From NCBI RefSeq assembly GCF_000756305.1, contig NZ_JRFE01000017.1, positions 1-64,000 of the forward strand: a stretch of 64,000 nucleotides of DNA, written 5' to 3'. The stretch comes from Myxosarcina sp. GI1 (GTDB lineage: Bacteria; Cyanobacteriota; Cyanobacteriia; Cyanobacteriales; Xenococcaceae). The notes below the pieces were generated by a model, which ran no database searches, had not been told where the DNA came from, and saw only the letters and a program-made list of their open reading frames with translations. A program made the translations under genes and the position numbers. Shown one piece after another: positions 57,365 to 64,000 of the stretch. Positions within the stretch are counted from its first letter, which is position 1, and each line of letters begins with the position of its first letter.

Positions 57365-58171
57365 GTGACAATTAACGACAATCCGACTTTACTATCTTGT
57401 TTGAGGTTGCTTGTAGGCTTATTTATCGGCAAAGAAAACCTCAAACTATATGATACTCTCGATTGGCAAGGAGCGAGCGATCGCTTTTCAGCTATAGATT
57501 TCGACTATCCTCAATACTACACGAGTAAAGATTTTCATGGCATTCAAGGCGGATATTTGAATCCTATTGCACCTGTAACTTATAATGCCGTAACTCGCTT
57601 TGCCGCACCACCTAATGAAATTAAGCTGCGTCAACAGGCGATCGCTAAAATTAAAAACCAACCGCAAAAAATTCTCGATCTTGGTTGTGGTACGGGGAGT
57701 TCGACTTTAATCTTAAAACAAGCATTTCCCGAAGCGGAGCTAACTGACTTAGATATTTCACCCTATATGTTATTAGTAGCCGAACATAAAGCCAAACGAG
57801 AAAATTTGACTATTCACTGGCAACAAGGATTAGCAGAAGCTACAAGTTTTTCAGACGCTGAATTCAATTTGATTTCAGTTGCTTTTCTCTTTCATGAAAC
57901 TCCCGTACATATTTCTCAGGCAATATTACAAGAATGTCAAAGATTACTAAAGCCTGGAGGGCAGATTATTATTCTAGATGGTAATCAACAAAGATTGCGC
58001 CATGTTAACTGGCTGATTAAATTATTTCGCGAACCTTACTCTAAAGTCTATGCAAACGAAAGTGTTGATGACTGGCTACTAAATTCAGGTTTTCAACAAG
58101 CGCAAACTAGCTATGCAGGTTGGATTTCTCAAATAACTACTGGGTTTAAATTTGTTAATTATTCCCTATAG
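57365..58171 (+). CDS. class I SAM-dependent methyltransferase
   Basis: A 268-residue methyltransferase. Motif I is ILDLGCGTGSSTLILKQAF near 98-116. The acidic residue that holds the SAM ribose is in LTDLDISPYML, and motif post-II/III contains FNLISVAFLFHETP. The N-terminal 90 residues (YYTSKDFHGIQGGYLNPIAP) are an extra region found in a group of cyanobacterial methyltransferases related to UbiE-like enzymes. The start is GTG 57365, because no ATG is upstream. The substrate is unknown. Confidence 0.9.
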   Translation: MTINDNPTLLSCLRLLVGLFIGKENLKLYDTLDWQGASDRFSAIDFDYPQYYTSKDFHGIQGGYLNPIAPVTYNAVTRFAAPPNEIKLRQQAIAKIKNQPQKILDLGCGTGSSTLILKQAFPEAELTDLDISPYMLLVAEHKAKRENLTIHWQQGLAEATSFSDAEFNLISVAFLFHETPVHISQAILQECQRLLKPGGQIIILDGNQQRLRHVNWLIKLFREPYSKVYANESVDDWLLNSGFQQAQTSYAGWISQITTGFKFVNYSL

Positions 58172-58231
58172 CTGAATTGGGATAATTTGCTCAAATATGT
58201 AAAAAGCGAAACCGAATGTTCTATAAATCTA

Positions 58232-59092
58232 TTAAAAAGGCTCAATTGAAATAGGTTCATCTATCTGCTTGGCATCAACTGGAGGAACAAAGATAAATGT
58301 TTTGCTATTCACTGACGGTAATCTTTTTATTTGAATAGCATTTTCTTTTATAGCAAGATTTATTCCATTTTCTTGACCATAAAGATGTACAGATTCTATA
58401 GCGGCTGTGTCAGGTTTAACGTAGGCAGTTACTTTAAAATTTTGCTTCCGCGCAAAATATTCATAAGTTTCGTATTGAGTTTGAGCTATAGTTTTGAATT
58501 CACTTTTTACTTCTTTGTAATTAGCTTGCAGTTCTGATTCTATAGCTTGAGTTAATTCAGCTTTTGAAAGATTCTGCCAATTACGATCGCGTTTCGCATT
58601 ATTTCTTAGTTCCAAGGATAAATTAGTTAACAAGCCAATAAAAAAATCATCTTTATAGCCAGTAAAATCTTCATGACTCATGACAGAATATATCTGTCGC
58701 TTGCGGTCATAAATCCATACTTTGCTGCCATTTGAAACAATAATATATTGTGTACCTATCGAACCGTCAGAGCGATGAAACGTTATCTGAGAGCGAATTT
58801 TATTTGGTGCTTCCATAATTGTTTTTTCAGCGCGAACACTTATGCTACCGCCATCAAAATCACCAGTTATTGTTAGTTCTGACTGCATTAAATAGCGATC
58901 GCTTGCCAAAAAGTTACCTAAAGCTCTAGATAATAAATTTATACTTTTTCTTTTTAGCTCCCAAGTACATAGTTCCCGATCGAAGTCCTGAGAGTCGCAA
59001 AATTGCTCGATAGAATTTGAATCTAGTGCCTTAACTCCTGAAATATTTAGCAGTAAGATTGGCACTAAAATAAATATATATTTGTATTTCAT
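58232..59092 (-). CDS. exported DUF2092/LolA-like protein
   Basis: I start at Met (59092), the beginning of a clean signal peptide (MKYKYIFILVPILLLNISGV, then KA). The upstream frame to 59185 is less likely. The mature part of about 260 residues resembles outer-membrane lipoprotein carrier-like or DUF2092 proteins: a beta-rich fold with IRSQITFHRSDGSIGTQYII, VSNGSKVWIYDRKRQIYSVM and a C-terminal FIFVPPVDAKQIDEP. Two cysteines (FCDSQDFDRELC) lie just after the signal. Function is not established; it is probably periplasmic and binds a hydrophobic ligand (inference). Confidence 0.75.
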   Translation of the reverse strand: MKYKYIFILVPILLLNISGVKALDSNSIEQFCDSQDFDRELCTWELKRKSINLLSRALGNFLASDRYLMQSELTITGDFDGGSISVRAEKTIMEAPNKIRSQITFHRSDGSIGTQYIIVSNGSKVWIYDRKRQIYSVMSHEDFTGYKDDFFIGLLTNLSLELRNNAKRDRNWQNLSKAELTQAIESELQANYKEVKSEFKTIAQTQYETYEYFARKQNFKVTAYVKPDTAAIESVHLYGQENGINLAIKENAIQIKRLPSVNSKTFIFVPPVDAKQIDEPISIEPF

Positions 59093-59413
59093 TAAACCAA
59101 GATTTAGTAATTTTTCTCCACCATCTTGGCGTGTTAGATTAGAGTGAATGGCGATCGCGATCGCAACAATTAAAGCTAATACCAATTCTCAAAAGTAACT
59201 GGAGAGTTTGTACGAGCAAATAATTTTGGAGACAGGAGACAAAAGACAGAATACGCAGGGTATACAAAACTTATTTTTAGTAGAAAAAATTTTTCTATCT
59301 ATTTAGCTGCTAATGAAAATTAATATAAATAACCTAACAATTTCAGTCGCCATCCTAAAAACAGAGGTGTAGTGTTGGCGTAAAAATAGTAGAAAACAAA
59401 GCAGCAATCGAAC

Positions 59414-60403
59414 TTAAATCTTAACTGGCACTTTTGCCAAAGCCGCACTAATCGTTACAGAATTCGATCCAGCTAAATGAACTCGTTCGCTAAGATAGCG
59501 TTTCCAGGCTTTAGTTCCTGGCTGTCCTGCAAATAGCTGTAGCATGTGACGGGTAATTGAATTTAGTCTGACTCCTTGGCTTAAGCAGCGATCGATATAG
59601 GGAAGCATAGCTTCGACAACCTGATGGCGAGTAGGTATTTTAGTATTTTCGCCATATATGTCTCTGTCTGCGGTAACAAAAAGATAGGGGTTGTCATAAG
59701 CAGCACGTCCGACCATTACCCCGTCTACAGACTGCAAATGCTCTTTAATTTGTGCCATTGTCGTAATTCCCCCGTTGATTTCGATAAATAGCTGGGGAAA
59801 TTCCTGTTTAAGTCGGTAAACATCTTCGTAGCGCAAGGGGGGGACATCGCGGTTTTCTTTGGGACTCAAACCTTGTAGCCACGCTTTACGAGCATGAACG
59901 CTAAAATGCTGGCAGCCTGCTTCGGAGACAATTCTGACGAATTCTTTCATATCTTCGTAGCGATCGCGCTCGTCAATACCGATACGATGTTTTACAGTTA
60001 CGGGTATGTTTGTCGCTTTTTGCATCGCTGCTACTCCAGCAGCGACTAATTCTGGTTTCGCCATCAAACAAGCACCAAAGTTGCCGTTTTGGACTCTAGA
60101 ACTAGGACAGCCAACATTAAGATTAATCGCATCATAACCCCAATCTGCTCCAATCTTGGCGCACTCGGCTAACTCTTGTGGGTTATCTCCCCCAAGCTGT
60201 AAAACTAAAGGTTTTTCTTCGGTGGAAAAATCCAATAGCTTGTGGCGATCGCCATGAGTAATTGCCGCCGTCGTAATCATTTCGGTGTAAAGTACGGTAC
60301 GACGGGTAATTAAGCGTATTAAATAGCGAAAATGACGGTCGGTGCGATCCATCATCGGCGCAATACTAAGAGGACACTTAATTCGATCCAATTGACTCAT
60401 CAT
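59414..60403 (-). CDS. dusA: tRNA-dihydrouridine synthase A
   Basis: FMN enzyme that reduces uridines in the tRNA D-loop. The 329 residues contain [20 protein letters not shown] at the N-terminus, LQLGGDNP, the catalytic Cys region [19 protein letters not shown] near 97-115, [10 protein letters not shown] near 140, [10 protein letters not shown] and [14 protein letters not shown]. The DRTDRHFR segment identifies the DusA group. Its first ATG overlaps the nusB stop (ATGA at 60400-60403), so it is translated from a nusB transcript. A second ATG follows directly. Confidence 0.95.
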   Translation of the reverse strand: MMSQLDRIKCPLSIAPMMDRTDRHFRYLIRLITRRTVLYTEMITTAAITHGDRHKLLDFSTEEKPLVLQLGGDNPQELAECAKIGADWGYDAINLNVGCPSSRVQNGNFGACLMAKPELVAAGVAAMQKATNIPVTVKHRIGIDERDRYEDMKEFVRIVSEAGCQHFSVHARKAWLQGLSPKENRDVPPLRYEDVYRLKQEFPQLFIEINGGITTMAQIKEHLQSVDGVMVGRAAYDNPYLFVTADRDIYGENTKIPTRHQVVEAMLPYIDRCLSQGVRLNSITRHMLQLFAGQPGTKAWKRYLSERVHLAGSNSVTISAALAKVPVKI

Positions 60404-61047
60404 TCATTTGCGGTTAACTGCTCCTGTTTGTGGCGATCGCTTACTCTCCTCAATACTCCATTAATAAAGCGAAAGCCATCTTCGTCTGAGTAGCGTTTGG
60501 CTAGTTCCACTGCCTCGTCGATGGCTACTTTGACGGGGACTTCAAGATACAACATTTCGGCAACGGAAATAACTAACAAGTCGCGGTCTATTTTTGCCAG
60601 ACGATTTAGTTGCCATGCTACCAGGGCGGCTTCAATTTGTTTTTCAATTTCTTGTCGATTGCGTCTGACAGTAGCAATAATTTCTAAAGCATATTCTCTG
60701 ACCTGTTCCTGGTTGGTCAGTTCGATAAATTCGGGTAGTTCTGCCGCTACACCCAAACGATTGATTGCCGACTGAGAAAGCTTTAATGCTTCACTCAACA
60801 TGGCTCTAGCGCGTTCGAGATCGCTGGCGCGAGTTTGGCTGTTTAAGAGACGCTCATCGCCGCGTTTGACTTCTGCCGTTGCGGTTTCCAGTGTCTCTCG
60901 CACTTCTGTCGTCAGAGTACGAATAGCTGCCAAAACCAAATTATTTAAATCTTCGGTTTCGAGTTTATTGGTATTAGTTTTAATTTGACTGATGCTTAGT
61001 AGTGCCAATTCACGGGCAACACTTCGGGGTTGTTTGCGGAGGGGCAT
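60400..61047 (-). CDS. nusB: transcription antitermination factor NusB
   Basis: RNA-binding helical protein for rRNA antitermination with NusE/S10. The 215 residues are the long cyanobacterial form. The normal start [14 protein letters not shown] is followed by an inserted helical region (about 25-110). The conserved C-terminal half then has [37 protein letters not shown] and [11 protein letters not shown]. It precedes dusA with a four-base overlap and follows the DUF502 gene on the same strand, a pairing common in cyanobacteria. The usual third neighbour, ftsY, is not here. Confidence 0.95.
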   Translation of the reverse strand: MPLRKQPRSVARELALLSISQIKTNTNKLETEDLNNLVLAAIRTLTTEVRETLETATAEVKRGDERLLNSQTRASDLERARAMLSEALKLSQSAINRLGVAAELPEFIELTNQEQVREYALEIIATVRRNRQEIEKQIEAALVAWQLNRLAKIDRDLLVISVAEMLYLEVPVKVAIDEAVELAKRYSDEDGFRFINGVLRRVSDRHKQEQLTANE

Positions 61048-61126
61048 AAAATATAGCGATCGGGCTGTGGCGATCGCGCTGTTTCAACTCGGATAATTAG
61101 CCTGTATATTATACAGCTTGAGATTG

Positions 61127-61867
61127 TTAACTTTCTTCTTCCAGGGGAAAAAATGAAGATGATTTTTCTTGGGATAGGGAAGAATCTAACGGCACCTTAC
61201 GATAGGCTTTGGGTAGAGAAACGGGGACGGTAGCAGGCGGAGTTCCAGGACTGACGATGCCGCCAGAAATTAAGACTTTAAAGGCATCTTCAATAGTAAT
61301 TTCGAGATCGATAGCTTCATCTTCAGGGACAATCGCGTACCAGCCCGAGGTAGGATTGGGAGTCGTGGGAATAAAAACGCTAATCATCTTGCGGGATAAA
61401 TGAGACTGTAGCTGAGAGCTAACCTTTCCCGTAACAAATCCCAGCGTCCAAATACCCTCTTTGGGATATTCAATCATCACCACCCTTCTAAATCTGGATT
61501 TGGAATCTCCCAACAGAGTTTCTAGAATTTGCTTGAGTGTTTTATATACCGATCCTGCCAGTGGAATAGCCTGAAGAAATCTTTCGCCAAAGTCCAATAA
61601 CCACTTGCCGACAATATTTCTTGCCATCAAACCGATGAGCAAAATCATTAGCAGTGGCACTGCTAAACCAATTAAGAAATTGAGTATATTAGTTAAAAAT
61701 GGATTTAATCCATCAAAAGGATTAATTTGTTTGGGAATGCGAGTGAGAAAATCAATCGCCCAACTAGCCAGGGAAACAGATAGCCAAATCGTAGTGGCCA
61801 AAGGAATTACCACCAGCAGACCAGCAATTAAATCGTTTTTTAAATTTTGCTTTAAGCGTTGTAGCAC
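61127..61867 (-). CDS. DUF502 family membrane protein
   Basis: A 246-residue protein with two membrane helices near the N-terminus (LIAGLLVVIPLATTIWLSVS and LIGLAVPLLMILLIGLMARN). A soluble domain follows with FGERFLQAIPLAGSVYKTLK, VVMIEYPKEGIWTLGFVTG and VFIPTTPNPTSGWYAIVP, the DUF502 hallmarks. Function is unknown; plant relatives (LCV/COV) affect trafficking and vascular patterning. It lies 79 bases upstream of nusB on the same strand, so it is probably cotranscribed. Confidence 0.92.
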   Translation of the reverse strand: MLQRLKQNLKNDLIAGLLVVIPLATTIWLSVSLASWAIDFLTRIPKQINPFDGLNPFLTNILNFLIGLAVPLLMILLIGLMARNIVGKWLLDFGERFLQAIPLAGSVYKTLKQILETLLGDSKSRFRRVVMIEYPKEGIWTLGFVTGKVSSQLQSHLSRKMISVFIPTTPNPTSGWYAIVPEDEAIDLEITIEDAFKVLISGGIVSPGTPPATVPVSLPKAYRKVPLDSSLSQEKSSSFFPLEEES

Positions 61868-61980
61868 AGAATAATAATCCTAACAACTGAATTTAAACTC
61901 AGTTTTATTGATATTTATATTTTAGTTCTAAAACTTGCAAAGAATTGTTGCAACACCAAACCAACTCTTAAAATCTAGGT

Positions 61981-62054
61981 TTAAAGTGCGAAAATATTCT
62001 CCGCACTCTAGTTCTTTAGACAGTGAGCCGCTATCTTATGGCGGCTTATTTTTC
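61981..62054 (+). ncRNA. candidate small RNA or pgl leader with terminator hairpin
   Basis: In the spacer between divergent DUF502 and pgl, GTGCG/CGCAC pair across a short loop (61987-62006). A second stem follows, AGCCGC (62027-62032) with GCGGCT (62042-62047), then TATTTTT. That is an intrinsic-terminator shape on the + strand about 90 bases before pgl. Upstream are TTGCAA and TAAAAT promoter-like boxes (61948 and 61969, 15 apart). No known RNA family was recognised, so it is a candidate only. Confidence 0.35.
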
Positions 62055-62144
62055 GCTCGCTCCAAAATAGATATTGCGATCGGATTGTCTTTAAAATCGG
62101 TTCGACTATATTAGATAATATTTTAGAGATGCGACTTTAGAGTG

Positions 62145-62864
62145 ATGAAAAAATTTGTAGAAATTTTACCCGACAAAGCCAGCTTAATCGACCGTAGTTT
62201 AGAAATAGTTTTAACCAAATTAAAGTCAACAATAGCAGCAAAAGATAGATGTGCGATCGCCCTGGCTGGAGGCAGCACTCCCAAACCGCTTTACGAAGCT
62301 CTAGCCAGTCAGTCTTTACCCTGGGAAAAAATTCATATTTTTTGGGGGGACGAACGTTACGTCTCTGCTACCCATAGCGATAGCAATCAGCTTATGGCAC
62401 GTCAGGCTTGGTTGGAGAAAGTAAATTTTCCTGCTGAGAATATTCATCCTATGCCAACGGCAGCCAACAACCCCGAAGCGGATGCTAAAAAATATGAAGC
62501 CGAATTACGAGATTTTTTTCAAACCGAATCTGAAGTTCCCGTTTTCGATCTGATTTTGTTGGGGATGGGAGATGACGGACATACAGCTTCGCTATTTCCT
62601 CATACAGAAGTGCTCAATGTCAGCGATCGCTCGATCGGAGTAGGTAATAAAGACGGGCAACCACGTCTGACTTTTACTATTCCTCTCATTAATCATGCCA
62701 ATTGTGTTTTGTTTATGGTGGCAGGAGAAAATAAGCGTTCGGCACTCCAACAAGTCTTTGCCGACGAAGCCGATGCCAGGAATTATCCCAGTCGTTCGAT
62801 CCAACCTCAAGGAGAACTATGGTGGTTATTAGATAAATCCGCAGGAGCGGTATTGGAAAAATAA
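62145..62864 (+). CDS. pgl: 6-phosphogluconolactonase
   Basis: Oxidative pentose phosphate pathway enzyme that hydrolyses 6-phosphogluconolactone. It has 239 residues from ATG 62145 (a GTG at 62142 is one codon earlier). Motifs are ALAGGSTPKPLYEAL near 45, FWGDERYV near 66 and the catalytic loop LLGMGDDGHTASLFPHTEVL near 140. A final WWLLDKSAG closes the chain. The length fits the DevB/NagB-like Pgl class. No zwf or opcA gene is adjacent. Confidence 0.95.
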   Translation: MKKFVEILPDKASLIDRSLEIVLTKLKSTIAAKDRCAIALAGGSTPKPLYEALASQSLPWEKIHIFWGDERYVSATHSDSNQLMARQAWLEKVNFPAENIHPMPTAANNPEADAKKYEAELRDFFQTESEVPVFDLILLGMGDDGHTASLFPHTEVLNVSDRSIGVGNKDGQPRLTFTIPLINHANCVLFMVAGENKRSALQQVFADEADARNYPSRSIQPQGELWWLLDKSAGAVLEK

Positions 62865-62959
62865 CCCGAATGTATTAATTTATCTGACAGAGTCTTGCTC
62901 TAAAATTTTTAAAATTATTTTAAAAATATAGATAGTTAAAACCAATTTTCAAAACACTT

Positions 62960-64000
62960 ATGATCACTTGTCCTAACTGCAATCATCAAAATCCTCAAGA
63001 AGCTTTGCAATGCGAAAATTGCTATAGTTCTCTACCGGGAAGTGCTAGTTGTCCTAACTGCGGTGCAGCAGTTCAAACAGACGCTACTTTTTGCGGTCAG
63101 TGTGGTTTTAATCTCAATGCTGTAAATCTGGTTCCAGAAACAGAAGTTGCGGAGACAATAGTAACCTCCCAAACAACCCTCAAGCCTGAAGAGCCAGCAG
63201 CAGCCTCTACTTCTTCTCCTATGGTTAGCCCTTGGGATGAAGAATCGCCAGCAGCCGAATATGCGCCAGAGAGCGATTTTGTTGAAAGTAGCAATTCGAC
63301 AGAGTTTATCGATCCAATAGATACCCCTGCGGCTAACAGGGAAGCTAGCGAACCAGAACCAACAATAGTTACCTCACCAGAGGAGCGAGACTTGGAGACT
63401 AGTGAAACTGCTTTTGCTTCGTCCGAACCAAACATGAATGGCGAATCCGCAACTGAAACCTATACTAATGCTCCCGTTGAAGACTCGGACCTAGAAACGG
63501 AAACATTTGCGCCAGTGGCGATTGAGCCTGAAGCTAATGCCTCTGTTTCAGAACCTCTATCTACTGAAGAATCTGTTATTACTTTTGCCGACGAAAACGA
63601 GGAGACTTTTAGCCAAAAGAAAGAACTAAGCTCGACTACAGACGAGGCAAGTTCGGTAGAAGCGGACATGGCAATCGAAGATATAGGAACTTCTGTGGCT
63701 GCTTCAGAACTTCCCGACTTCCAAAAGGATACCTCAACTGCTGCTTCAATTTCAGACTCAGACGAGAGCTTCGATTCGGCTACTCAATTGCAATCGAGTA
63801 ATATTAGTTTGCTACACGTTCAAACCAATACCCCTTTGCTAGTTCCTCCCAATCTAGACCTGATTCATATTGGTAAGCCCAATAATAAAATTCCTCCGGA
63901 TATAGATGTTTCGGGCTTTGCCCACTCTGAAGTTGTTTCCAGGATTCATGCCGACCTACGGGTAGAAGGCGATATTTACTTTATTGAAGATGTGGGTAGT
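62960..64000 (+). CDS. zinc-ribbon and FHA domain protein (partial, runs off the end)
   Basis: From ATG 62960 the frame stays open to the window end (347 codons). The first 50 residues are a double zinc ribbon with CPNC, CENC, CPNC and CGQC pairs. Then comes a 200-residue acidic, low-complexity, Glu/Ser/Thr/Ala-rich linker. From about 295 an FHA domain begins: LDLIHIGKPNNKIPPDID then SEVVSRIHADLRVEG, with the phosphothreonine-binding Ser-Arg-Ile-His. FHA modules bind phosphothreonine made by Ser/Thr kinases such as the type at 28688. The C-terminal end is outside the window. Confidence 0.9.
   Translation, partial: MITCPNCNHQNPQEALQCENCYSSLPGSASCPNCGAAVQTDATFCGQCGFNLNAVNLVPETEVAETIVTSQTTLKPEEPAAASTSSPMVSPWDEESPAAEYAPESDFVESSNSTEFIDPIDTPAANREASEPEPTIVTSPEERDLETSETAFASSEPNMNGESATETYTNAPVEDSDLETETFAPVAIEPEANASVSEPLSTEESVITFADENEETFSQKKELSSTTDEASSVEADMAIEDIGTSVAASELPDFQKDTSTAASISDSDESFDSATQLQSSNISLLHVQTNTPLLVPPNLDLIHIGKPNNKIPPDIDVSGFAHSEVVSRIHADLRVEGDIYFIEDVGS

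Noticed and set aside
63097-63669. Minus-strand Ser/Val-rich frames of 112 and 69 residues
   Set aside because: Antisense of the acidic low-complexity linker in the zinc-ribbon/FHA gene.

Overview
The window is chromosomal DNA of a cyanobacterium. GCGATCGC (HIP1) palindromes are dense in both genes and spacers. Several genes are cyanobacterial or plastid-lineage markers: Tic20-like protein, CrtR beta-carotene hydroxylase, DUF502 next to nusB, cyanobacterial-type IspH, MenC, and NtcA boxes. Moderately AT-rich DNA, many heptanucleotide tandem repeats and a very large multi-sensor kinase fit a large-genome unicellular or baeocytous lineage (Pleurocapsales-like). That placement is a guess. No rRNA, tRNA, CRISPR array, prophage or intact IS was seen.

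Layout. 1-8,100 holds a kinase tail, ispH, a membrane protein, a TetR regulator, an M16 peptidase, ilvC, a universal stress protein and a pentapeptide-repeat protein. 8,100-13,600 holds a small palindromic repeat, a TraB/GumN gene broken by one in-frame stop, alaS, a probably frameshifted small membrane gene and a secreted pentapeptide protein. 13,600-25,800 holds pyk, Tic20, ackA, a Ca2+/cation antiporter, a secreted zinc metalloprotease with a C-terminal sorting-like tail, a baeRF3-type protein, pstC-pstA behind a Pho box, a DUF4385 protein and a TrkA-TrkH potassium pair. 26,400-38,200 is signalling: a REC-GGDEF-EAL protein, then a 3,169-residue kinase (Ser/Thr kinase, AAA ATPase, GAF, eight PAS-like units, GAF, His kinase, receiver).

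The most interesting stretch is 38,600-50,800. A cyanate operon (cynA-cynB-cynD-cynS) is followed by a cobalt-type nitrile hydratase cluster: FGE-like protein, beta subunit, alpha subunit, accessory protein, CobW GTPase, HupE-type metal permease, WD40 protein, small Cys protein, second CobW and a DUF1348 protein. Each half is preceded by a perfect GTA-N8-TAC NtcA box, and the two boxes agree at 12 of 14 positions. I read this as one nitrogen-starvation unit that recovers nitrogen from cyanate and nitriles and carries its own metal uptake and insertion proteins. No amidase lies in the window.

51,000-64,000 is mostly housekeeping: aminotransferase, menC, crtR, purE, two convergent acetyltransferases, a methyltransferase, dusA-nusB, DUF502, pgl and the start of a zinc-ribbon/FHA protein. 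menC and the WD40 gene both have ATC where the start codon is expected.
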